Source of the DNA: Caenorhabditis elegans
Taxonomy: Eukaryota > Nematoda > Chromadorea > Rhabditida > Rhabditidae
DNA length: 64,000 nucleotides
Assembly (NCBI RefSeq): GCF_000002985.6
Contig: NC_003280.10
Location: forward strand, 14,814,501-14,878,500
Direction: 5' to 3'
Of the stretch, positions 55,449 to 64,000 are shown piece after piece. The stretch's first letter is position 1. Each line of letters begins with the position of its first letter. The translations under genes and the position numbers were made by a program. The notes beneath the pieces were generated by a model that worked only from the letters and a program-made list of their open reading frames with translations, did not search any database and had not been told where the DNA came from.

Positions 55449-58400
55449 ATGGACCTTTTACTAGAACGGCTCGTCTCGATTTGCTCCGTGTACGATGAGC
55501 TCCCGCATTCATTTGACGACACACTAATCGATAAACTCGTCGATAGCATTCAGTTTGAAGGTTATTATACATTCCTGGAATATTGGCGCAATTCAGTTTA
55601 AAGGCGCATGGGACTTTTTTCTCAAATTTAAAGAAAAACAATTTTCCGGCAAATCGGCAAATTGTTGGACTTGAAAATTTCCGGCAAATCGGCGAATTGC
55701 ATTAATTTAAAATTTCCGGCAAATTAGCCAATTGCCGGACTTTAGAATTTCCGGCAAATCGGCGAATTGCTGAAATTGAAAATTTCGGCAAATCGGCAAA
55801 TTGCCGGAGTTGGAAATTTCCGGCAAATCGGCAAATTGCAGTAATTGAAAATTTCCGGCAAATTGGTCAATTGCCGGACTTTAGAATTTTCGGCAAATCG
55901 GCGAATTGCAGTAATTGAAAATTTCCGGCAAATTGACCAATTGCCAGAATTGAAAATTTCCGGCAAATCGGCAAATTGTTGGACTTGAAAATTTCCGGCA
56001 AATCGGCAAATTGTTGGACATGAAAATTTCCGGCAAATTGTGATTTTTCACATTTTTTTGATATATGAAAATATTTAAAGAAAACGGGAAAATTACAACA
56101 AAAAAAACTCAGTGTTTTGCATTTTGATATCCGGCAAACGACAAACCGGCAATTTGCCAAAAATGAAAATTTCCGGCAAAGTGGCAATTTTTTGCAGAGA
56201 CAAGCCTCACAGTGGTTCGGAATTTCGTTCGGAGCATCGATTTCGAGAGTAAATGCATTCCGATTCAGATGGTCATTCGGTTGCTCGACGAGGCGATGAC
56301 CAAGCATGTAAGGGAATCGGGATGGAATTTATAAAAGTTCGGGGAAAATCACAATATTTTGGCGCGAAAAAAATGCAAAAAAATTGCACAAAAATCACAA
56401 TTTTCGAGCTCTAAAACTAAAAAAAATTTTTATTTTTCAAAAAAAAATTCCAGAAATTACACGACGACGACCTTGTGCTCGAATTTATTCAAGGAAGTGA
56501 AGCTCTTCTTCCCCAATCCCGTCCACTGAAGCTTCTGGATGATCTTTTCAAGCTCTATGTCAATCCAGATGTCTTTGCGATTCGAAAGCCTGAAGCATGG
56601 CTGTGTAAGAATCGATTTTTGAGGAAAATTGATGGAAAAATGAAGAATTTGGCTACAGAAACCTTGAAAGTTTCAATGAAATTAAGGAAATTAGTGCGAA
56701 TTTTTAAAATTTCTAAAAATTCAAGATTTAAAATTTTCCGCCAATTTTTGCATGAATTCTGGAAAAAATTAATTATATCAACATTATTGATTTTTTTTTG
56801 CACAAAAAAAATATATCCGAAAATATTAATAATTCTTAATAATTCGGAAAAATTAAAATTCTTAATTTGAAATTAACTTTTTTTGCCAAATACCTGAAAC
56901 AGATATTTGTGAGCGTCGACAAAATCGACAATTTGGCAGTTTGCCGATTTGCCGGAAATTTTAAATTCCGGCAATTTGCTGATTTGCCGGAAATTTTCAA
57001 TTCGGGCAATTCGCCAATTTTCCGGAACTTTTTTTCAATTCCGGCAATTTACCGACTTGCCGGAAATTTTCATTTTCGGGAAATTGCCGATTTGCCGGAA
57101 ATTTCAAATTCCGGCAATTTGCTGATTTACCGGAAATTTTCAATTCGGGCAATTCGCCAATTTTCCGATTTGCTAGAAATGCTCAATTCCGCTAATTTGC
57201 CGATTTGCGGGAAACGTTCAATTCCGGTAAATTGCCGATTTGCCGGAAATTTTTAATTCCGGCACTTTGCCGATTTGCCGGAAATTTTTAATTCCGGCAT
57301 ATTGCTGATTTGCCGGAAATTTTCAACTCCGGCAATTTCCCGATTTGTTGGAAATGTTTAATTTGGGCAATTCCGGCAGGTTGCCAATTTGCCGGAAATT
57401 TTTAATTCCGGCAAACTGCATATTTGCCGGAAATTTTCAATTCCGGCAACTTCCCGATTTGCCGGAAATTTCCAACTCCGGCAATTTGCCGATTTGTCGG
57501 AAATTTTGTAATTTCAGCAATTTGCCGATTCGCCGGAAATTTTCAATTTCAGCAATTTGCCGATTTGCCGTAAATTTCCAATTCCGGCAATTTGCCGATT
57601 TTCCGGAAATTTTCAATTTCAGCAATTTGCCGATTTGCCGGAAATTTTCAATTTCAGCAATTTGCCGATTTGCCGGAAATTTTCAATTTCAGCAATTTGC
57701 CGATTTGCCGTAAATTTCCAATTCCGGCAATTTGCCGATTTGCCGGAAATTTCCAATTCCGGCAATTTGCCGATTTGCCGGAAACTTTCGTTTTCGGCGA
57801 ATTGCCCATTTGCCGGAAATTTTCTATTCATGCATTTTGCCGGTTTGCCGGAAATTTTCAATTCCAGCAACTTGCTGATTTGCCGGAAATTCCCACTTTC
57901 GGCACTTTGCCGATTTGCTGATTTGCCGGAAATTTCAATTCCCGCATATTGCCGATTCGCCGGAAATTTTTAATTCCCGCATATTGCCGATTTGCCGGAA
58001 ATTACAATTCCGGCAATTTCTTGATCGGCCGAAAATTTTCATTCTCAAAAAATTCAAAAAAAAACCAAAAACAAAAAAAATGTTTTTTTTTAATTTCAGC
58101 CGTAATCCGCTGGGCTATCAACGAGATTGACCAGGAACACACATCCGTATTCCTCCGCCGTCGATATTCTGACTTCATCTGTCAAGTACCTTCCACAGAA
58201 GCTCGCCGGCTCCTTATCATCTCTGGAGCAGTGGAAATATTCGCGAGAAGAAGCCGCGCGAGCCCATCTTCGTGTATTGCCGATGCGGCGACACAGATCC
58301 TCAGCAGATATGCTATGGATTTGGCAGCCGAGGAATGTATCACTTATGTGGAGAGTTTGAGAAATTCGCCGAGGCAAGGCGAGAGGTCGCTGAAGCTTCT

Positions 58401-60418
58401 TGTCAAGTTGAAGGAGTAAGGGATTTTCAGGAATTTAGAAAACAAAAATTTTAAATGTTGCTAAAAAGTTACCTAAATTTTATTTAAAATTAATGTGAAC
58501 AAATTTTTTTTTAGTAAAAAATTTTATACCTCAATTTTTTCATTAGTTTTGAGGTTTTTTTTCATTTGGAAATTCGATTTTAAACGTAATTATGTTTTTT
58601 TCTTAATTCACTCAAAATTTTTTAAATTCCGAATTCTTTTTTTTTTGTTAAAAATGTGAATTTTTAATTTTTTTTTTAAATTAATTTTTTACTGACTTTA
58701 TAGTGGTAAATTATCAAATTTTTTGTTGAAAAAAAATCGATTTTTTCTAGATTTGATAATTAATCTTTTTTTTTTCAAATTATTGCGAAAAAAAATTAAA
58801 TTTTTTTTTGAAATTCCAATTTTTATGCCATTTTTTGAATTTCACTGTTTCTCAGATTTTTTTTTCGAAAAATATCGATTTTTCTAGATTTGATAATTTT
58901 TCACTATAAAGTCTTAACATTTTTTTGCAGATTTTTCTAATGCGGAAGTGATTTTAGTGAAATTTCTAAAAAAAAAAGTGCATAGGAATTTTCAAATATA
59001 TGACTATATTTTTACTAGAAATTTTTAGATTTTTTACCAATTGTAATGTTTCGGCAAACGGCAAATCGGCAAATTTTCGGAACTGAAAATTTCCGGCAAG
59101 TCGGCATACTACCGAAACTCAAAATTTCGAAATTTGCCGATTTGCGGAATATGCCGAAAAAAAACGGCAATTACCGAAAAGTTTCGGCAAATTGTGGTTT
59201 TTTTTTTTGGAAATTTCAGAATTTCAATTTTAATCGTTTTTTTTTTTGAAAAGTGAGCAAATTGAAATTGAAAATTTCCAGCAAACCGGCAATTTTCACA
59301 AATTGGAAAGTGCCGGTAAATCGACAAACTGGCAATTTGCTGGAAATAAGAATTTCCGGCAAAGTTGCCGAGTTTGTCGACAAAAAAATTGCCTAGCTGG
59401 AATTGAGTTTTCAGCTTCTCAAATTAAAAAAAATTAATTTCTATTATATTTTTAGGAATTTTTGAATCGATATTCTCAATTTTGAAAAAAAAAATTTTTT
59501 AATCAAATTTTTCCTACTTTTTTGGTACTTTTTTTCCAATTTTTCGAATTTTATTTCTGGCACCCACCTGCTCAAAAGACCCGTCACCTCCCCAATAGTG
59601 ATCTTAATCTCTCATAAAAAACCCGCTAGATATCCGGCAAATCGGCAAACCGGCAAATTGCCGGAATGAAAATTTCCGGCAAACCGGCAACTTGACGATT
59701 TGCCGAACTTGAAAACAAAATAAAATTACAGCCCACCCCTGTTTTATATATTAAAAAGTTTCACAATTACCGTGCAAAACTTCCAAAATCTAAAAATTTT
59801 CAATTTTGGCACTTTGCCGATTCGCCAAATTCGCCGAAAAAACGGCAAAATTGTACGTATCCTATGAATGATCATACATTTACGGCAGGTTGATATCCGG
59901 CAAATCGGCAATTTTCTGAAAATGAAAATTCCGGCAAATCGGAAAATTGCCGGGATTGAACATTTCCGGCAAACCGGCAATTTGCCGATTTGCCAAACTG
60001 CAATTGCCGCCCATCCCTGATTTAATTACAAAATCAACTGTCTACCGAAAAATCTTCAACATTTTTGGAAAAAAATTATTTTTTTTTACAGAATCCACTC
60101 AAATCTGACAATTCCGCTGACACCTGGCTCATGGTCGAACGAGTCGAATCGCGTTGACGTCATCAGTCTCCTACTCGCCCTGAATCCCAATCCATGTGAC
60201 GGAATCGAAGCCTACCGTGATAATGATCATCTGATTGAGAATGTGGATCAACTAATCGATATGCTTCTCTATTCGCCAGCCGTCAAAATTTATCATAAGA
60301 CGAAGATTCTGCATCGGATGAATGAACGACATTTTAAGACGTTTTTCGAGCAGTTGATCGTTGATGTTAAGATTGAGAGCAAGATTACTATTGGGGAGGT
60401 GACGGGTCTTTTGAGCAG
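55449..60418 (+). CDS. helical-repeat protein, 5' part; possible BRAT1 orthologue
   Basis: Five exons are readable: 55449-55560, 56198-56307, 56454-56604, 58100-58415 and 60092-60418. They give 338 residues ending in a phase-2 donor (AG|GTGGGT), so the gene continues; I find no next exon in the window. The start MDLLLERLVSICSVYDELPH follows a TTTCAGACAAA acceptor. The protein is all-helical in character, HEAT-like, without catalytic motifs. Residues around GAVEIFARRSRASPSSCIAD and AATQILSRYA resemble, in my judgement, the human BRAT1 (ATM/Integrator-associated) N-terminal HEAT region, as does the first helix. This is a recollection-level match and needs a profile search. Introns 1, 3, 4 and 5 hold large GGCAAA arrays. 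Exon 5's donor lies inside an inverted duplication. Confidence 0.75.
55640..56190. repeat. GGCAAA array in intron 1 of the helical-repeat gene
   Basis: About a dozen 35-bp units (CCGGCAAATCGGCGAATTGC) run to within 8 bp of the exon 2 acceptor. Confidence 0.85.
56920..58035. repeat. TTTGCCG array in intron 3 of the helical-repeat gene
   Basis: About thirty units of 35 bp (TTGCCGATTTGCCGGAAATT) lie in the opposite orientation to the intron 1 array. Several adjacent units are identical (57600-57720), showing recent expansion. Transcribed together, the two arrays are complementary. Confidence 0.9.
58416..59271. other. AT-rich part of intron 4
   Basis: Poly-T and AAATTTTT-rich intron sequence with a short GGCAAA patch at 59046-59200. 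It shows no coding potential. Confidence 0.5.
59272..59613 (-). repeat. inverted duplicate of the exon 5/intron 5 junction (arm A)
   Basis: Read on minus, 59613-59272 matches 60378-60725 on plus almost throughout, including the last 41 coding bases of exon 5, its donor GTGGGTGCC, the AATTCCAGCTAGGC word and the first GGCAAA units. Arm A therefore contains a copied, antisense exon end inside intron 4. Confidence 0.88.
59635..60010. repeat. GGCAAA elements between the inverted arms
   Basis: Two patches, each with a right-hand terminus of the hAT-like family: GCAGCCCACCCCTG near 59727 and GCCGCCCATCCCTG near 60005. Left termini were not recognised. Confidence 0.7.
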
Positions 60419-60725
60419 GTGGGTGCCAGAAATAAAATTCGAAAAATTGGAAAAAAAGTACCAAAAAAGTAGGAAAAATTGGATTAAAAAATTTTTTTTT
60501 TTCAAAATTGAGAATATCGATTTAAAAATTCCTAAAAACATAATAGAAATTAATTTTTTTTAATTTGAGAAGCTGAAAACTGAATTCCAGCTAGGCAATT
60601 TTTTTGTCGACAAACTCGACAACTTGCCGGTTTGCCGGAAATTCTTATTTGCAGCAAATTGCCAGTTTGTCGATTTGCCGGAAAATTTCAATTTGTGAAA
60701 ATTGCCGGTTTGCTGGAAATTCCCA
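60378..60725 (+). repeat. inverted duplicate (arm B) overlapping the exon 5 3' end
   Basis: This is the partner of 59272-59613. It holds the functional exon 5 donor and so is probably the source copy. The spacer of 764 bp contains most of exon 5. Confidence 0.88.
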
Positions 60726-61430
60726 ATTTGGGGAAAATTGCCAGTTTGCCGAGTTGTCGGAAATTCCCAATTTCGGCAAATTGCCGATTTGTCGGAAATT
60801 CCCATTTTCGGCAAATTGCCGGTTTGCCGATTCGCAAGAAATTTTAATTTCCATCAAATTGCCAGTTTGTCGATTTGCCAGGACATTCCAATTTGGGCAA
60901 ATTGCCGGTTTGCAGGAAATTCCCGATTCGGGCCAATTGCCGATTTGCCGGTTTGCCGGGAATTTTTATTTCCAGCAATGATCCAGTTTGCCGAGTTGTC
61001 GGAAATTCCCAATTTGGGCAAATTGCATATTTGCCGGAAATTCCCAATTTGTGCAAATTGCCGATTTTTTCGGAAATTCCCAATCTGTGCAAATTTCCGA
61101 TTTGCCAGAAATTCCCTATTTCGGCAAATTGCCGATTTGCCGATTTGCCGGTTTGCCGGATATCTTTTTGCCGGAAGTTTTTAGACGATTTTTTTTTAAA
61201 GACGGAAACACTTAAAACTGCTTTTTTGAAACATTTTCCCGTTTTCTTTTCTAAAATAGATGTAGGAACATTCATAGAATGCGCACAATTTTGCCGATTA
61301 CAATTGAAATTCTAAAATTTCCAAAAAAAAAATTATTGGCGGCTTGCCGATTGCCAAAAACTTCCAAAACCGGCAATTGCCGAAATTGCTGATTTGCCGG
61401 AAAATTGTTTGCCGAAAATTTTCGGCAAAT
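60726..61430. repeat. TTTGCCGG array downstream of exon 5
   Basis: About twenty units; a variant with GGAAATTCCCAATTTGGGCA dominates here and is not common in the other arrays. It runs into the conserved core (GACGGAAACACTTAAAACTG near 61200) and further TTGCCG words to about 61430. Confidence 0.85.
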
Positions 61431-61533
61431 CTGTGTCTCATTTTGGATTGATCTACGTTGATCTACAAAAAATGGGGAAAAAACCAGCATTTTTCGTAGA
61501 TCAAACCACAATGACACAGCCTGACACCACGTG
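61431..61533. repeat. shortened copy of the ACGTGGTGTCAG palindromic element
   Basis: TTGATCTACGTTGATCTACA and GACACAGCCTGACACCACGT match the element at 3490-3672; the left terminus is lost into the adjacent GGCAAA array. Confidence 0.7.
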
Positions 61534-61618
61534 CCGGTAGATGTCCGGCTCTGGCGAACCACATGACCTCCTAAATTTTTCAACTTGCGACAGACAAAAA
61601 ACGGGACATTTCAAAAAC

Positions 61619-61624
61619 TTTATT
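61619..61624 (-). terminator. poly(A) signal of the small secreted-protein gene
   Basis: TTTATT on plus is AATAAA on minus, 22 bp past the stop codon. Confidence 0.7.
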
Positions 61625-61646
61625 ATCATCAATTGAACATGGAGAG

Positions 61647-62612
61647 CTATTGTGGGATGGCGAGCTCCTCGTAGTTGCCCTCCTAAAAAAATGTTGTTTT
61701 GTCTTTAAAGGTGGTGTAGTCGAATTTTTAAATTTTTTTTATTAGACTCAAAATTGTCTGAAAACACCGAATTTCATGATGAAACTTCTTGAAAACTTTT
61801 CAAAAAAAAGTTATGGCCTCTTGAAAAATGGCCTAAATTAGTGAAAATTTGAAATTTGACCAACTTATCATTGTCGCGGCTGCTGGAAACAATTTTTTTT
61901 GAAATTGTCGTCTAATTTTGGTTATAGATTTTAATTATCTTGCGTTTTCAGCTTCATTAAGGTATTTAAAAGTCGATGGACGAAGAGATTTGTCAAATTT
62001 TTTTCATCAATTCTCTTCGTCCATCGACTTTTAAATACCTATATAAAGCTGAAAACGCAAGATAATTAACATCTATAACCAAAATTAGACGACAATTTCA
62101 AAAAAAAATTGTTTCCAGCCGCTGCGACAACGATCAGTCGGTCAAATTTCAAATTTTCACTAATTTAGGCCATTTTTCAAGAGGCCATAACTTTTTTTTG
62201 AAAAGTTTTCAAGAAGTTTCATCATGAAATTCGGTGTTTTCAGACAATTTTGAGTCTAATAAAGCAATAAAAAATTCGACTACACCACCTTTAAACAAAT
62301 GCCGAAAATAACCCACATCCTCTTTCTTTGGAGCCACTGGCTCTTCCTTTTTTGACGATGGAATGTCCTGTTTCTTCGAATCGAATGAGTCGCTTTTTCC
62401 GGCTCCACCAGCTCCACCAGCTCCACCAGCTCCTCCAGCGGGCGCTGCCATAGGCTTAGCGGCGGCTTTTGGCGGAGGCGCTGGCTTCTTCTTACCCCCA
62501 CAATTGACCAGCACAAATGGCAGTGCATTGAGAGTTAATAGCATAATGATCTGGAAACGAGAAGCTTGGAAAATATCAAGAATTCTGACAGAAAACTCAC
62601 TTGCGAGATCAT
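61647..62612 (-). CDS. small secreted Ala/Gly/Lys-rich protein
   Basis: Exons 62612-62601, 62550-62317 and 61682-61647 give 93 residues. The start MISQIIMLLTLNALPFVLVNC is a signal peptide. The mature part is low-complexity: GGKKKPAPPPKAAAKP, then four GGA repeats, a charged DSKKQDIPSSKKEEPVAPKK stretch, and EGNYEELAIPQ at the C-terminus from exon 3. I do not recognise a characterised family; short secreted GGKKK-x-PPPK proteins of this style are common in nematodes, and the function is unknown. Exon 1 is only 12 bp. The phase-0 junctions and the TATA box support the model. Intron 2 is 634 bp, of which about 592 bp are a palindromic MITE. Confidence 0.8.
61704..62295. mobile_element. 592-bp near-perfect palindromic MITE with TTTAAA ends
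   Basis: It begins TTTAAAGGTGGTGTAGTCG and ends CGACTACACCACCTTTAAA. The two arms (about 290 bp each) mirror one another around a loop near 61990-62010 (CGTCCATCGACTTTTAAATA). TTTAAA at both edges may be the target duplication. It encodes nothing and fills the intron of the small secreted-protein gene. Confidence 0.9.
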
Positions 62613-62687
62613 TATTATTTTTTCGCTTCCGAGAGTTATTGAATCTTGTACAGTGAGAAGATATGAATTTTATTGATTTTCGGAGGC

Positions 62688-62695
62688 TTTATATA
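62688..62695 (-). promoter_or_regulatory. TATA box of the small secreted-protein gene
   Basis: TATATAAA on minus lies 76 bp upstream of the ATG in otherwise mixed sequence, well placed for a short 5' UTR. Confidence 0.6.
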
Positions 62696-62819
62696 TGAGA
62701 AATTGTGGGGGGAGAAAGTTCACGGAAATTCAAAATTCAAAGGTTGAAATTTTTTAAAATTTTCTATCTTTTTAGAATTTTGGTTCTATTACATTAACAT
62801 TTGATTTGTGGCATTGGAA

Positions 62820-63070
62820 TTGCCGTTCGGCAAATTTCGCAAATCGCAAAATTTAATTGCCGGTTTACCGATTTGCCGGAAGTTTTTGGCGTGCCTTTAT
62901 GAAATTTATTGCCCGTTTTCTTTAGATATTTTCATATAATTTTCTCCCTTTTCAAAAAAGATGTAAGAACATTCTTAGGAATTTTGCCGATTGAAATTGA
63001 AATTCTGAAATATCCAAAAAAAAAGTGCAAAACCACAATTTGCCGGAAATTTTCAATTCCGGCAAAAAAA
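62820..63070. repeat. GGCAAA/TTTGCCG element with conserved core
   Basis: GCAAATTTCGCAAATCGC and TTACCGATTTGCCGGAAG words are followed by the core (TTTCTTTAGATATTTTCATA, GATTGAAATTGAAATTCTGA, GTGCAAAACCACAA), lying between the secreted-protein gene and the second Helitron. Confidence 0.7.
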
Positions 63071-63149
63071 TTAAAAAAATTAAAAATTCCAGAAACTGAA
63101 GAAACATGAACATTTCTGATGTTTTGGATTCTTTTTTTTTATTAAAAAA

Positions 63150-64000
63150 CCAGCCGCTGCCCGCGCCTACGGCGCGGGCAACGACTGGCACTATTAAAAG
63201 TATTTGACACACATACCTTCAATCACTCAAAAAATTTCTCATCATGAAAAAAACTTGAAACACTTAAAACGCGGTTTACTGGCACTGTTACATGTATGTA
63301 TTTTTCTACGATATGCATGTTTCAAAAATTCACAGACAGTATGAAAACTTTCTGTTACTTTTTGACCAAGACAGTAACCTTACAATACCACTACAGTACC
63401 TTGACATTATCCTCCACCGACTCCTAACCCAATACCTCTTCAAAGGACAAAAAGTCAAATTTTCCAAAACTACAGTAACCCTACCGTATACCTACAGTAC
63501 CCCTATAGTACCACTACAGTACCTTGACTTGATCCCCGATCAACTCCCAAATAACTACCTCTTCTATGGCTCTAAGCTCAATTTTTCGGAACATTCCAGA
63601 ATTTTCCCGATTTTTCTAGAAAGTTCTGGAACATTCGAGAATTTTTTCAAAATTTCCAGAAATTTCCACAGAAAATTTAAATTTCCCGCCAAAATATTTT
63701 TTTTCAGAAAATTTAAATTTCCCGCCAAAATATTTTTCACAGAAAATTTAAATTTCCCTCCAAAATATTTTTCACAGAAAATTTAAATTTCCCTCCAAAA
63801 TATTTTTCACAGAAAATTTAAATTTCCCGCCAAAATATTTTTTTCAGAAAATTTAAATTTCCCGCCAAAATATTTTTTTTCAGAAAATTTAAATTTCCCG
63901 CCAAAATATTTTTTTCAGAAAATTTAAATTTCCCGCCAAAATATTTTTCACAGAAAATTTAAATTTCCCTCCAAAATATTTTTCACAGAAAATTTAAATT
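63150..64000 (-). mobile_element. second Helitron copy, inverted, cut by the window end
   Basis: Read on minus, the element ends with the hairpin GCCCGCGCC-GTA-GGCGCGGGC and then CTGG at 63150, followed by T, exactly as at 23798-23827. The first ~500 bp are nearly identical to the 3' part of the first copy. The copies diverge near 63640, where this one lacks about 30 bp, and then both enter the 35-bp array. The 5' end lies outside. Confidence 0.85.

Noticed and set aside
60419..60563. Readthrough past exon 5 of the helical-repeat gene as the natural C-terminus
   Set aside because: The extension is Lys/Phe-rich intron-like sequence, and the junction is a sound GTGGGT donor duplicated in the inverted arm.

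Overview
The window looks like a chromosome-arm segment of Caenorhabditis elegans. The reasons are AT-rich, spliced genes with short introns, TTTTCAG-type splice acceptors (several directly before an ATG, as at trans-spliced starts), degenerate TTAGGC telomere-type repeats, and dense nematode minisatellites and palindromic MITEs. Gene content and order (L37 next to a nuclear receptor that I take to be nhr-61, then cadherin cdh-7, two acetyltransferases, rbm-28 and gpx-2) match my memory of the right arm of chromosome II. That placement is recalled, not computed.

Layout. 0-4 kb: the last exon of a membrane protein resembling the OST-alpha/TMEM184 family, rpl-37 on plus, and a convergent six-exon nuclear receptor on minus whose large intron holds two palindromic elements. 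4-28.8 kb: about 25 kb with no convincing gene. It holds a degenerate interstitial telomeric tract, an 11-bp minisatellite, a dispersed TAAATCTACA repeat, hAT-like miniature elements built of GGCAAA-type words, and a 2.7-kb non-autonomous Helitron loaded with 123-, 15- and 35-bp tandem arrays. 28.8-36.2 kb: cdh-7, ten exons. 37.9-42.4 kb: two tandem paralogous GNAT acetyltransferases with the same exon plan. 42.8-51.8 kb: rbm-28, a 1.8-kb coding sequence spread over 9 kb by repeat-filled introns. 52.3-54.5 kb: gpx-2, with an upstream mini-exon that would add a mitochondrial presequence. 55.4 to past 60.4 kb: the 5' part of a helical-repeat protein with BRAT1-like features. 61.6-62.6 kb: a small secreted-protein gene on minus whose second intron is almost wholly one palindromic MITE. 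From 63.15 kb: a second copy of the Helitron, inverted, running off the window.

The genes are housekeeping or structural (ribosome, pre-rRNA processing, peroxide defence, adhesion) and form no obvious pathway. The notable biology is the repeat architecture. A 17-85 bp to 2.7 kb range of elements can be delimited by target-site duplications, terminal hairpins or inverted arms, and several sit where they could affect splicing. Exon boundaries were derived by hand from reading frame, GT/AG signals and phase; each multi-exon model was checked to give an uninterrupted frame.
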